Shown here piece by piece: positions 46,080 through 58,304 of a stretch of 64,000 bases of DNA. The stretch is taken from positions 1,366,501-1,430,500 of the forward strand of contig OX344763.1 of assembly GCA_947034895.1 (NCBI GenBank). Direction: 5' to 3'. The position numbers and the translations under genes are program-made. Below the pieces are notes generated by a model. That model was not told where the DNA came from and made no database searches. It saw only the letters and a list, made by a program, of their open reading frames with translations. The DNA is from Rhytidiadelphus loreus (taxonomy: Eukaryota > Streptophyta > Bryopsida > Hypnales > Hylocomiaceae). Position 1 is the first letter of the stretch; every line of letters begins with the position of its first letter.

Positions 46080-49000
46080 GAATTATCTCTCTATGGTGAC
46101 TACACCTAATTTCAACCTCTTTTCAAAATACTCTCTAACAAATTCTTGCCTAAAATGTATACCTTTTCATTATGACAATTTGAGTGGTTTGATACATCAA
46201 GGGTCAATACTTTGAAATTTTATATTTTATTCATATTATGTTTAAAAAATAAACGTTTACACCAAATGCTAGACTATCCCACTAGGGCCTAAATGTCATT
46301 TAATGCACAATATTCTACAATATAGTGTTCACATGTAGAGAAATATTTAGATTTTTAAATTCTATTTTGTATTTGATATGATTTTTTTCACTTCACAATA
46401 ATTACAAAAAAACTGAAATTTTTACGATTCTTAGTAGACATGTGATTATATCTATAAGAAATAAATATAAAAAATTTCATTTTTATATAGTTGCAAAAGG
46501 GAAGCATAAAAAAAAAGACTTTGAATTTTAAAAAGCAATCATAGGCCTGTCTTTTTAGAGTTAATGTGGTTTATATAAATAATCCCCTTCTAGTGACAAT
46601 AATGCAAGATTATAGGTTTTTGCTTTGACCACCTATAATATGTCATTTTTTACTCAAAAATGAATTGACCAATAGATATGTGAAAAAATCTTTAATTTTG
46701 TTTCTTTTTACCTCTAAATGCCCTAAGCACCAAAGTTTGGTGTTGACAATACTTTGAAGTTAAATATTTGAAGTTAAAACCTAATCAAGTTACTATTTTT
46801 AATAATTTATATTTTTGAACAATTATTTTTGAAGTCCAATTTTAGCATGAAAAGTCTAATTTTGAAAATGAGTGATTTTGATTTTGCTATTCAAGGTTTT
46901 GTGCATGGGGGCCATTGCAAATCTTGGTTTTTTAGTGTTGAGGGCTTTTGGAAATGAACCTCAAATACCATTCTTTGATTCACGTAATGGAAGGTCCACA
47001 AGAGGGTCCTAGTTTCAGTTGTTTTTATGTATTCATTCTTTCTCTCTAGGGTGTTGCCCTCAACTTTCTACCATTTGTTTTGAAGTTAATTTCTAGAATA
47101 AACTTTGGGTTTAAAAAAGAAGGCCTTTAGAGGCATATAGGGGTTAAAGAAAAAAATTTATCAATCCAATTAGTACCACACTTTTACTTCACTATTGCTA
47201 TCAGACAACAACATACCCTTCACTTTGCGTCTCCTATGCTGGAAGGGATGGCTTTTATTCATTGCAAAATACTTGAATGGCTTGTTAGCTTTGGTTATTA
47301 TACTCCAACAAATGCTAAGGTAGTTGCATTGCATTTAATTACTCTTTAATTATTGCACATAATTGTGACTTATTTCTAAAATAGATCCCTAAAAATTCTT
47401 GTACAACTTTTATTGGGTTGTGCCCCTCATGAAGGACCTCTATTGCCTTGAGGTCCAAAAATGACCTCAGTTCTAGTTCCAATGTAAAGTTTCACGGCTT
47501 TCACCACTTTTTATTTATGTCTCAAACATCATACAATTTTTATTTTGTATAGTAACATGTAAATTTTAAATACCAAAAAATGCCATACACCAAATAAACA
47601 TTAAAGCATATCAGTTAGAAAACTTTAGTCAAGGACTCGCAAATTGTATCTAATATCTTATCTATGAGAGCCTCATATTAATTTTAGAAACATCTATTTT
47701 CAGCACTTTGTAAATTCATAGATTTTTCATATGCTATCCAAAAAATAGATGCTAGCAAGATCAAAATCCCCCTTTGACTTCCACTAAAAACAACAAAAAC
47801 TAAGATAGTTTAACTTAGATAGTCATTTGATTATTCAATTGCTTATAGATGTTTTTAGCTTGCAAAAGTTGTAAGCTCCTTGCAATCCTTGTAACAATAG
47901 AATTGTTTTTGCACAACCATGACCAACATTAAGATAACACATCCAAAACCAACACCTTTCTAATTAAAATCAACATCTACATATTCTTGCCTAAAATTTA
48001 CTCACTTTTCATGAGCGTCTAGGGTTGGTTATAGAAATATTCATTTTCACCATTTTGAAAATTCATAGTTTATTCATACAATGACCAAAAAATGCATTCT
48101 AAAGGAATCTAAAATCCCCTTTTGACTACCAATAAGATCCCTCCAAAGCTCCTTCAATATAATAATGGGAACCATACTTAATTTCTTATTTTTTTTGGTT
48201 TTAGGTGTACTTCTCTTACCGTTTTTATCCCTAAGAGTCTTTGTGTTCAAAAACTAGATGCATCTTGGTCAAACTAATTTGTACCTTTGAAAATGTATTT
48301 TTTTAGGTACTTGATTTAAATTGGGACAATGAATTTTGACAAGTTTCATTTCTACTCCATTCTAAGCTTTGGAGGGAAAGTCCAAGAATTTATACCCAAA
48401 GAGATCACTTAGAGTGTCCATTTAGAAACTACGTGCATTAAGATTTTAGACCCCCTATCTTATATTCTAAAATTTAAATAAATAAAAAAATATATCAATA
48501 TATATTTTTACTTTGAAAGTTTATGTTTTGAATTACTGATCATTTATTCGTTAATTATAATTAGTTACAAATTTTTGAAGTAAATAAATACACTGTAGAG
48601 CTAAAAATAACTTTCACACCCCTATTTTATATAAGAAAAAATTGTCTAAAAAATGAACAAAATTCTTGAAAATAACTTTCTATTGAAAATTCATTTTTCT
48701 TGAATATTGATGCAATTGTCATCTAAATGTGTTCTCTATAAATATTTGAGTTGAAAAACATGCTATTTTAGTTCATTTTTTAACCTATTCTACAAATCAT
48801 TTCACATGTTATTTGAATTGGGAATTTTTGGCAATAGAAACCTACGATCATTACTAAACAAAGCTCAAAATTGTAGGTTGAAATTATAGTTTATTAAAAA
48901 GTAAATAGGGGTCAAAAAATCACTTTAACACACATGGTTACTTATAGATACACTAAGTGATCTCTTTGTGAATTTGTATCTCATTGCTATTAGAAACTTC

Positions 49001-50228
49001 ATGTATTAAAATCCAAATTACACAAAATTGTGTGTTCTTCATTTATGTTTTCCTCTTTAAAACGGTTTTGGAATTATAAAATATTTTTTTTCAATCTAAT
49101 GTTCATTTTTGGTTTAAAAAAACAATTATTCACATATATATTATATGGATTTGCACATTACTATTGAAGAAACTACAATTTCAAAAAATACCAAAAAATT
49201 TATGAAAATATATTTAATCACATATAAAAATATTTTACTAATCAATCATCTAAAGACAAAATTTTGCTGAACAATGATAATTTGACTTGAAGGTTATTGT
49301 TATAGATATTTTAGATGTAAAACATAAAGTAATTGCTTGAGACTTTGAGACTATGTGATTGATAGATAGACGCATACTTAGTCTTGTGTAATTAAATGAT
49401 AAGATTGGTAGTTTCTTGTTATTTCAAAAGCTGAATTAAAATAAAAAATGATGAGTGACTAAATGTCATGGTAATAGAGCTAGAAATTTAGGTATTAAGA
49501 ACCAATTTTATGATTACACACCAAAAAATATTATTACCAATTTCAAATTGGCATCTAAGTTTAATATGAATTTCACTTTTATTTGTTAGTAGATGAGCCT
49601 ATGTATTGATGTATTGTCTATGAACTGTAAAAATTCATTAACATTTGAAGATATATGAATTAATTGGGGATGCAAGAAAGTGAGTTTTCAAGAGCATTTT
49701 TTTTTCTAGCACATTTAATTATTAAGGAATTAAAGCCTATTACTATGCTTAAAGGATTGACTTTGAGGAGGGCTTCATAGATTAAATGTTTAGGCTTTTG
49801 AGCATGATGTGTGTAGGATTTATTTAGAAGTCAACAACCAAACATGAAATCAAATAAGATTTCTTGCAAAATAAAATACAAAAGTGGATGTTCAATGTTA
49901 CCCCACTAAAGGACTTAAATCCATTGCAAAATGGTCTAATATTATGTCTAAGTTAGATTTAGCCTTTTAAATTATATTCAAGTGATAAATCTTATATCTT
50001 TATTATGAGATACTATAGATTGTCTATCATTGTGAAAATTTTCAATTTGTTTTGTGAAATATTGTTAGTTTAAAAATTTTCTAGCAAGAAATTCAAAAAA
50101 ATTAGAAAATATCTCAAAACAATCCAATTAATTTGAAAATTTTCCAAAAGATACAAATAAAAATGGACATTAGAGTGAAAATTTATTAATTAATTTAAAA
50201 TAAATTAACGACCAAAACACCCTTACTA

Positions 50229-50510
50229 CACTAATAATGGTATTTAGTGTTATGTTACTAATAGTGTTACTTAATTTTTACCAGACCCATATAGAGTTTT
50301 ACTTTCCACCTCTTGTGAGTTCATTTCTAATATGAAATTACCTTTAACACTAAATGAAGTCTTGTTAAAAATTTATATCCCCAAAAAATTCAAAAAGTTA
50401 TCAAATAGTGCCTATATTAACATTTAGTGTTAGTAACACTAGTGAAATTGTTGACATTTAGTGTTGTACTTCGTAATTAGTGTTGCCAACACTATATACC
50501 ATTATTAGTG
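50229..50510. mobile_element. CACTA-like inverted-repeat element, 282 bp
   Basis: It begins CACTAATAATGGTATTTAGT and ends with the near-complement (ACTATATACCATTATTAGTG), giving a terminal repeat of about 20 bp. Internal copies of TTTAGTGTTA/AACACTAA in both orientations give strong foldback potential. The 3-bp flanks (CTA/TAA) do not match, so the target-site duplication is absent or mutated. Confidence 0.6.
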
Positions 50511-51674
50511 TAATGATTTTCAAGTCAAATTCCACTATCAAACTAAATCTGTATTTTTATATAATTGATATATAAGTTTTTGATATTCTTTTTACTTGTG
50601 AAGAAGTATAAGTTCTATTGATCTTGATTTTTTTGAATTTTTGATGAAAAAATAAAATTATTGTGATTTTTTAAAGCAAAAGTTGGAAATAGAATTTTAT
50701 CAGTTATAATAATATATATTAGAATAATTTGGAATTTTCAGCATAAATAAATGAAGATTAGAATAATAATTTTTAATTTTAATTTTAATTTTCTTAAAGG
50801 ATTGAAAGAAGAAATACGAATGAAAAAACTCAATATTCGAATCCTGAAATTTCTTTCATCTTTTTTGCAAAAATTTGACCAAATTTTGTACATGAAAGTC
50901 CATTCGAATCCCCTTCCCGACGCCCGAGCCTCCCAAAGTCGTCGTTTACTCGGTTTCTAGGGTTTGCTGACCTCCACTTTCGCAAGCAAACCGCAAGCAA
51001 AACCTTCGTAAGAGCACGCACCCCCTGATCTCCTCTTCCGTCACCCAAACTCCCGCTTCCGATCGCAAGTATAGTAACGTAGTTTCACTGCACAGTTGGT
51101 GTGCTGGATAAACTCGCAGCCAGCGATTCTTTTTTTTCTCTGACACAAATGGAAGATCAGCCAGCACTTTCAGTCACTCCATCGCCAGCCAGGGTGGGCT
51201 GCACGACGTGAATAAATAAAATTACTCCGTTACCCGAGAAACCAGCAGCGATGCAGGGGCTCGGCGTCGTCGCCTTCACTCCCTCCCCTTTTTCCCTCCC
51301 TCGTGTGCCCCTATATTTGTCGACTCCTAATTTCGCTGTCATCCCGCGATTGGGGTGCAATTGGGGTGCAGCTACATCTTCTTGGTTCTCGCGTTGGTAG
51401 GGGGTAGTAGTTCTCTTCATTTCATCTCCTCTCCTTGGAGCTGATCAGGATTTTTGTTTATTGGGTCTGTAGTGGTGGATAAATTGTGGAGTGTATCAGT
51501 TTGAGCTTCTTCGTTGCTTGTTTAGCAAGGCTTGTAGCCTTTGGGACTGAGCGAGTGAGCAGTTCTGTTCCCTTATTCCTTACGAGTCAAGATTTGAAAT
51601 CTTTGGGGAGAGCGCCTTTGAGTGTGTAGAACCATTTGTCGAACCGCCATTTTGGTAACGCAGGTGCAAACTCT

Positions 51675-51860
51675 GCTCGTAGAGTAAATTATTTTTGTGA
51701 CTATCGTCACAGCCGAATAGTTCGTGACTACTTTCTCTGGGATTGAATCAAAAATTTGAAGAAGCTCGTATCATTATTTTTGTGACTATCGTCACAAGTC
51801 AATAGTTCGTGATTACTTCCTCTGAGATTGAACTTAAAATCTGAAGAAGCTCGTCAGTAG
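51675..51860. repeat. Tandem duplication (85-89 bp) in the GT47 5' leader
   Basis: Copies start at 51675 and 51764, with a partial third at 51849. Each carries GCTCGT, TTATTTTTGTGACTATCGTC, AATAGTTCGTGA(C/T)TACTT and TGAAGAAGCTCGT. The core GTGAC-TATC-GTCAC is a short inverted repeat. The duplication ends about 100 bp upstream of the ATG at 51959. Confidence 0.85.
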
Positions 51861-51958
51861 TTTGATATTGAAGGTTAGAACGTTTGTCATCACAAAGTTG
51901 ACTGCATTTCATCACGGTTTTTGTTAAAACCTCGGCGAAGAATTAGCGGTTAAACAAG

Positions 51959-53630
51959 ATGTCGACGATCAAGGAATCTCCAGGGCCGAGAATCAACCCC
52001 TACTTGGAGTATCTCTACGGCCTCTTCAATCTCATTCTCCTGGCATTGATGGTGCTCACGTTCGTGAGTGTCCAGGGGGGATTCTCGAAGTCGACAGGAG
52101 CGCCAACCTCGAACGCAACAATGTCGCCTTCTTCTCCGGCGCCGGACGTTGTGCTCTCGCAGTTATCGAACAGTTATCGAACAGTCGAGCTTTTTAGCGA
52201 CATGCCCGGGGCCGCTTCGCCGTGTTCTATGGGTGCGTGCTTTGATTACTCCCGTTGCGACAACATGGATGAGATTCGGATGTACCACTACGGGGAGGAG
52301 CATTCTCTGCCGTGGTCCTTCAAGGAGGCTTTAATGAGGAGTCCCTACTACACTACCGATCCGGCGAAAGCTTGCTTGTTTCTTGTCACAGTTGACAAGA
52401 GGGTGGAGAACGCTCGTGCTTTGAGTTCCTTGCCGTTTTGGAACAACGGCCTCAACCACGTGGTGATCTCTATTGCGGATAGGTCGCGAAACTCACGCGC
52501 AGAGGAGACTGAAATGGCGTCCACCATGACTTCCAGCACGCACCAGAGTGCGTACCGTCCAGGATTTGATCTCAGTGTCCCTCTTCCGCAGAAAAAGTTC
52601 TACGCCGGGTTACAAGGAGTGAAGGCACGTGATAGGAAGTATTTCCTGACTTTCAAGGGGATGCAGTACTCACACTATTCTCCGGTGCTGAGAGAGATGC
52701 ACAACGGAGAAGACATCATCGTCGCCACTACTTGCAAGCAGGTATTTCACCCCAAGTTTTCTCTAGATTCTTATAGAGGTTTCAGCCCTGGTCGATGTTT
52801 GAATCTTTTGGATAACCTATCCACTTTTGCTGATCAGAGGATAGTCTAGATCAGAGTATTCTCAAAGGAAAGATAATCTCAATGCAAGTGGTTTGTATTT
52901 TTCCGAAACTCCCAAGTTGGATGTTCAAAGTTCAAATCATAGGGAACCCGATGCACTAGACTTCCCCTTAATCACCCGAAGCTCAAGATGATGGAACTCC
53001 CATTGTTTGTATTAACGATATCTTCGAACTTCGGCGGTTGCTTTTGAAAGCTTGTGATGGTTTAGAGACTTTGTGCTTCCTTTTTGGCGCTAGTTCTAGG
53101 TCACTTACATTCGGTTGTATTTTTACCCCTTTCTGTTCACTCTTACTCTCCTGTTTTCGTTGCAGGCTTCGAATTCTGAAATGCGGTTGAGACAAAGAGT
53201 CAACTGCGCACAGGACGAATCCATTTTCAACCAATTCAACTCTGACAGCTTAATGAATTCCGCCTTCGGTCTCGTTCCAGCCGGTAGAGGACCAACCTCG
53301 CCCCGCCTCTTAGAAGTTCTCTCGGCAGGTTCGATTCCAGTCGTGATCTCCGACAACTCTGTTCTTCCATTTGACACGCTCATCGAGTGGAAGCGATGCG
53401 TGTCCGTGTTCCCCACCTCGCAGATGCACCGGATTGTGCCCACCCTGCGAAGCCTCAGCACGGAAGAGATCGAGTTCCGACGTAACAATTGTCTCTTCAT
53501 CTACCGAGAGTTTTTTGAAAACGATGACAAGATTGTGGCGACTACCGCCATGGCGCTCAAGTCCAGATTCTTTGGTGTGCTTCCCAAGCTCATCCCCGAG
53601 GTTCCCCTTCCTCCTCTCCATTTGAGGTAG
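51959..53630 (+). CDS. Exostosin-like glycosyltransferase (GT47), type II membrane protein
   Basis: Two exons, 51959-52741 and 53166-53630, give 415 aa in phase 0, with CAAGCAG|GTATTT and TTGCAG|GCTTCG. A single hydrophobic anchor (about residues 15-40) follows a short cytosolic N-terminus, fitting Golgi localisation. The luminal part shows the exostosin fold: KRVENARALSSLPFWNNGLN with HVVIS, then KFYAG and RKYFLTFKGMQ, EDIIVATTCKQ. The nucleotide-sugar-binding half follows: LMNSAFGLVPAGRGPTSPRL, LEVLSAGSIPVVISDNSVLPF, LIEWKRC, IVPTLRSLS, REFFENDDKIV. This resembles the GT47 half of animal EXT/EXTL proteins and algal exostosin-like glycoproteins. No GT64 domain is seen. The substrate is unknown; a cell-wall or glycoprotein sugar transfer is inferred. 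A duplicated leader precedes it. Confidence 0.85.
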
Positions 53631-54415
53631 GATCAGCGGTCGCAGCCTCCATACGAAAATTTGATTCTTTCCATGGAGATTTTTAAACCTCCGAATTAAT
53701 TTCCTCAAGGGTTCACTGTACATTAGGTTTCTACTATTGTTTTTTCGATTAGAGTTTTTAAGTTAAAAATGCTAAGGTTTAGGATCGGCGAGGTCCCATC
53801 AAGGGTGCCCGCCGATCTTGTGCTACTGTATTATGATTTGAGTGACGGGTACAATTTTTTTCGTGTGTCGAACAGTTTCGAGCGGTCTGTAGCTGGACCA
53901 CCATCTGTTCCATTTGAAAATTAAACAAAACATGCATTACTTTTTGAAGGTTTGGTGTAAATTGTGAAAGCTGAATTCTCATTTCGCATATTCAAATGCA
54001 CAACTGGGTTTCAAACATTACGTCTCAGGCTACTCCCAATGAGTTATCTGAGGTTTTGGTCATATATATGTCTTCTCTTCAATTGCTGATCAGAAAATTC
54101 TGCCTCGCAATGTAGATTTCTTGAATCAATAATTGAACACAGTACATGCCTTTTGCTACCCCAAGATTAAAAATCTGGACTCTTCTGTGCGCTCCTCAAC
54201 CAATTTCCCTCTCTACATGCTTGCTCAATGATATGCGAAACCACTAGTGAAATACACAACCATAGTGCACAGGAGATATATAAACTACTGAAAGCCCAAT
54301 TTTGAGATATTTATTCTCTCCTGAAGTTTGTCAATTGGTATATGTATCCACAAGCTGCACAAGAGGGATCATATCTATTGGTCACAACCTGTGAATAATA
54401 GCCACACATAGAATA
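53631..54415. other. Convergent 3' flanks of GT47 and VPS25
   Basis: No gene is seen. This stretch probably contains both 3' UTRs. The short minus-strand ORF at 53779-53982 has no recognisable domain. Confidence 0.5.
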
Positions 54416-55945
54416 TTAATTGGGTGAAAATTTAACACCATCGTCATCTGTCGAGGAACCTTTGAACATTGCAGCTCTGCCACGCTGCTCCAAGATCTTG
54501 ATTGCTCGAATCAACACGCCTCGGTCAATACCTGCGAGCTCTGCAACCACAGGGAGAACCAGAAAGACTAAGCTCTAGAAATAATAACGAAGGTACGAAC
54601 CTAGCAGGCATTTCGAAAATTTTCTAGAAAATTGCAGCGCACAATGCAGGTTTTAGGCAGGAAATAATCATACCTGTGCCGTGTGTCTCATCGCCTGAAA
54701 TGATCTCCTCTAACGTCATCAACTCGATTCCATTTTCTCGTACCTGAAAAAGAGCCAAAACGATTGCTTAGGAAATCTATGTTTCATTTGAAAGGCTAGT
54801 TTGTGCTGCAGAGGATCTGGAGGAAACACAACATACTAAATTAGGGTTCAAAGCTTTGAAGACATCTGAAGATGAAGACCTTGATCCCGGCTTCATCGAA
54901 GATACTCATACATCACAAACCCAAGCCCTAAAAGGAGTAGCCCGTAGGGCTTTTTATAAAAGCAGAACAATCGTCCCTAATAAAAAAATTTACGAAAAAG
55001 GGGTCTCATTGGAACCTAAATTTTGATAGAGGTTGATCTCATTGGAACCTAAATTTTGCAAATACGTGTCCTCTTTCAGGACGCCCTATAGAACGCCAGG
55101 TCTACACAGTGAATCCTCTATACTACTCCTTGTCCCATTTGTAATCGACCATTAAACTCCACAAGGTTGAAACATCAGAATTGATTTGTTAATTTCGGGT
55201 TCAATCCCCAGTAGCGTCTACAAGCATCACTTTAGGGTTTTCCAAAGCTCCACAATGAGAACGACAGGAAAGATGTCTTACAAAATCAAGGAGCAAGTCG
55301 GACCAATCTTGAATCCTCCGCCACAGGATGAGACATTTTCTGTGATTCTTATCCAGCCATTCCGCTCTCCCTGTATGACCACAGCCATAAGTAGAAACAG
55401 GTGGAAACCAAGATTCCCACACACCATCACAATCATCACAACCTTCGTGTCGAGAAAAAAGAACCTTACCGTCTGCTATTAAAGCTCCCAAGAACTGTTC
55501 TCTAGCTTCAAATGTCAGCTTCCCTGCGACACCACAACCAGGAACGAGTTCAGATTCGACAGCAACGGGATAACCCTAAAAATCCTACAAACCCTAAAAC
55601 CCTACAAACTTGCAATTCGACCCAACCCCTCCTCACTTTGAATGCTGGCGTTTTCGAAAAGTGGAAACTCCTCTTCCAAATCGACCAGAAAACACTTGCG
55701 ATGCTTGCAGTACTTGAGAATGAGCTCCTTCCAGAGCTGGATCTGCTTCTCCCGCGTGTCTTTCACAGGCTGCAGCCTGCGCCAAACAGAACGAAGAAGA
55801 AATGGGTCGTGTGCAATCAATGTTTGATTCGATCTGTGCAACCCTGATTGCAACAAATCAAACTCGACTGGAAATTGAGGGATGCAAGTGCTTACGTGAA
55901 GTAAGGAGGGTAGTTGTAGAAATAGGGGAACGTGAAATCGCCCAT
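54416..55945 (-). CDS. VPS25: ESCRT-II subunit VPS25
   Basis: Six exons (minus), 55945-55896, 55776-55637, 55523-55470, 55370-55282, 54743-54674 and 54531-54416, give 172 aa, the usual size, with all phases matching. The N-terminus MGDFTFPYFYNYPPYFT carries the PPxY-like segment that docks on VPS22/VPS36. Winged helix 1 is LQPVKDTREKQIQLWKELIL...FPLFENASIQ, followed by the RAEWLDKNHRKCLILWRRI linker helix. Winged helix 2 is VRENGIELMTLEEIISGDET...GIDRGVLIRAIKILEQRGRA and ends GSSTDDDGVKFSPN. VPS25 is present in two copies in ESCRT-II and recruits ESCRT-III (VPS20) on endosomes for sorting of ubiquitylated cargo into multivesicular bodies. The gene converges with the GT47 gene. Confidence 0.95.
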
Positions 55946-58300
55946 TTCACGAAGCTAATGAAGTGGAGCCGGTGATGCTGCTGCTCCTGGTCCAAGAAAT
56001 TGCACTTGGCCTGCCAGTTTGTTGTTGCTTGAGAAATTCCTAATTGGGCGCAGCTGTTTGGGCGTCGCAGTGAAAGAGATCCTTCCTTGCTTTCGATGGC
56101 GGCTTCGGACGGGGGGGACTTGGGCCGGTCTTGAGTGTCGGTAAGGCAAAGGAATGAGCATTCCTAAAACCGCTACTTTTCCCACCGAAATGATGATGAT
56201 TTTGAGGGGTAAGAATGTTGAAAAAACACATTAGAAAACCAACCCCAAAATTCTCTCGTAATTTTTTTATTTTTTATTTTTTATTTTTTATTTATTTTTT
56301 TATTTTTTGACATTCACACAATATTCCGTGGATTTAAAAAATTGAAAACTAATGGGATTCTATTCATGCAACTAGACTTCCCTCAAACAACCACCCTTGA
56401 AGTATGAAATGTTTCAACTCCCATTGGTTGCTCTTATGCACTTGTGGTGGTTTGGAGACATCAAATAGATGCTTTCCTACCAAAAATTAGGTGGTGCAAT
56501 TAGGTGCACATTCCTTGTTGGAATTTTGACCTTTTAATGATTTTAGGTACCATAGGAAGTTAGGAATGGTTGTTTTTTTCTTGAAAAATAAATACATTAT
56601 GTTGCACACATTTATAAAAATATACAATTAACAAACTTACTTTGATATTTACAATTGACCTTCTCAACCAATCTTGCAGGATGTGTGAACATGACCCAAA
56701 AATACAAATTCCATTGCTTAATGCATTTGGATGTGGAATATAGAAGGAATCAAAAGGGACAAATTAGGTGACTTTTCTAGGGAATAAAATTGGATTGGGA
56801 ACAAAAACACACTTCGCAAGTTTAGGGTATAGGGTTTAGATGAACCATTATGTTATCTTTTTTAATTACATCTTCAAATATTGTAGCCTTATAGTTGAAG
56901 TGTTATCCATATGGCATAAATTGTCACGAAGGATGACTTCTAACTTTACATATTGGACAATGTAGTCAAAAGGTAGTATCGTCTATACTAGCTTGTATAG
57001 ATTTTTTGCTTAATTTTTCAAAAATATAGTTAATATATGACATTTACCTTCAAAGGCCATAGAGTTATTCAATTCTCTTATATATCAAGTTCTTCCATTT
57101 CATGTATCAACAACAACAATTGAGGTGAAGAAAGAAAAATTGTTTCCAAACAAATATCATTGACAATCAAGATTGTACATATCTAAGATTATTGGTTATA
57201 GATAAGCAAATTTGAATATTTAAACTCACAATGATGTTTGAATATTGTATGCAAAAATTAAAAGCTTAAGTTCAATTGCTAGATCTTTCAAATTTGTGGC
57301 TTGCTTACAATTTTCTAGAGTATTTATTTGCTATATCAATTTATTAAAGTACGCTTTGGGATAGCCACTTAGCTTTTGCTCATCTTACCTTACTAGACAA
57401 TTAGGTACTTCAAGATGCAAAATTGTAACCAATAACTATGTAAAGGAGAGGTACCTAATTGCAACATGTACCTAAATGCAACACTCTATTGAATACATAT
57501 TGATTTTGAAGATATTCACCACCTTAACCCTAGACCACTTTAACCCTAGAAGGTTGAATACATATTGATTTTGAAGATATTCACCACCTTAACCCTAGAC
57601 CACCTTAACCTTAGAAGGATGCCACAGACACTATATATGACAGATGTTCATCCTTGGAATTTTGTGTGAAAAGGGGAGGTCTTGCACAACAATTTGTAGT
57701 GTCTTTTTTTTTAAGCAAATGATTCCATGGTGACCAGCCGGGCGTTCTAGGATTAACATTAGAACCATGTTAGTTACCCCTCATCTTCCAATAAACATTT
57801 AAACCCTAATAACTATTGAACAAAATACAAAGTAAGGTACACTCTAGTGCATTGGAATTCCCTTGCTAACAAAACCCAATGAAACTTGGTCAGTTCAGTG
57901 CTATAAGTGTTGCTATTAGTGGGTGGTTACCTAAATCTCAATTCTCATTGCAACATTGCAAGAGAAGCCTTCAAACTTCTACTCCCGATTTCTCTTAGAA
58001 TGAAGTACAGAGTCAAACAAGAGAACCTTCAAATGCCGAATACAGGGTGATCAACGAACTTATTACTGCTACGTTGCAACCCCTCCTCAGATTTCTAACA
58101 GTGACCCTCATGAACGTATGCACTATTAGAGAGGTTAGTAGCGTCCCTAAAGAATGGGCGCACCATAGAATTAGAGGTACATTCGGTGTCGTCAGTTCTG
58201 CAGCGTCTTCATCATGCCAATTGGGTACCCATTCTTGATGTACCTTAGATGTCATCTTCCAGCTTCTGCCCGTCCAGTTCTGGCAGATAGAGACACTGAG
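55946..58300. other. Intergenic, A+T-rich
   Basis: A VPS25 upstream region with a moderately G+C-rich leader (to about 56150) is followed by a TTTTTATTT simple tract (56255-56310) and A+T-rich DNA without coding-like frames. A 65-bp tandem duplication lies at 57489-57618. Confidence 0.5.
57489..57618. repeat. 65-bp tandem duplication
   Basis: Copies 57489-57553 and 57554-57618 differ at only two or three positions. They contain TTGAATACATATTGATTTTG and repeated ACCTTAACCCTAGA telomere-like heptamer variants. Confidence 0.95.
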
Positions 58301-58304
58301 AGAA

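Larger units (their letters stand above)
44377..51600. other. Long A+T-rich gene-free stretch
   Basis: Most of this 7-kb stretch is very A+T-rich without coding-like frames. It contains a decayed copy of the piggyBac-like element (about 45350-46079) and an inverted-repeat element (50229-50510). From about 50880 the composition rises towards the GT47 promoter, with a pyrimidine-rich stretch at 51240-51420 before the leader. Confidence 0.5.

Noticed and set aside
57489..57618. CCCTA-type heptamers as an interstitial telomere tract
   Set aside because: Only isolated ACCCTAGA variants occur within a 65-bp duplication; there is no run of plant telomere repeats.
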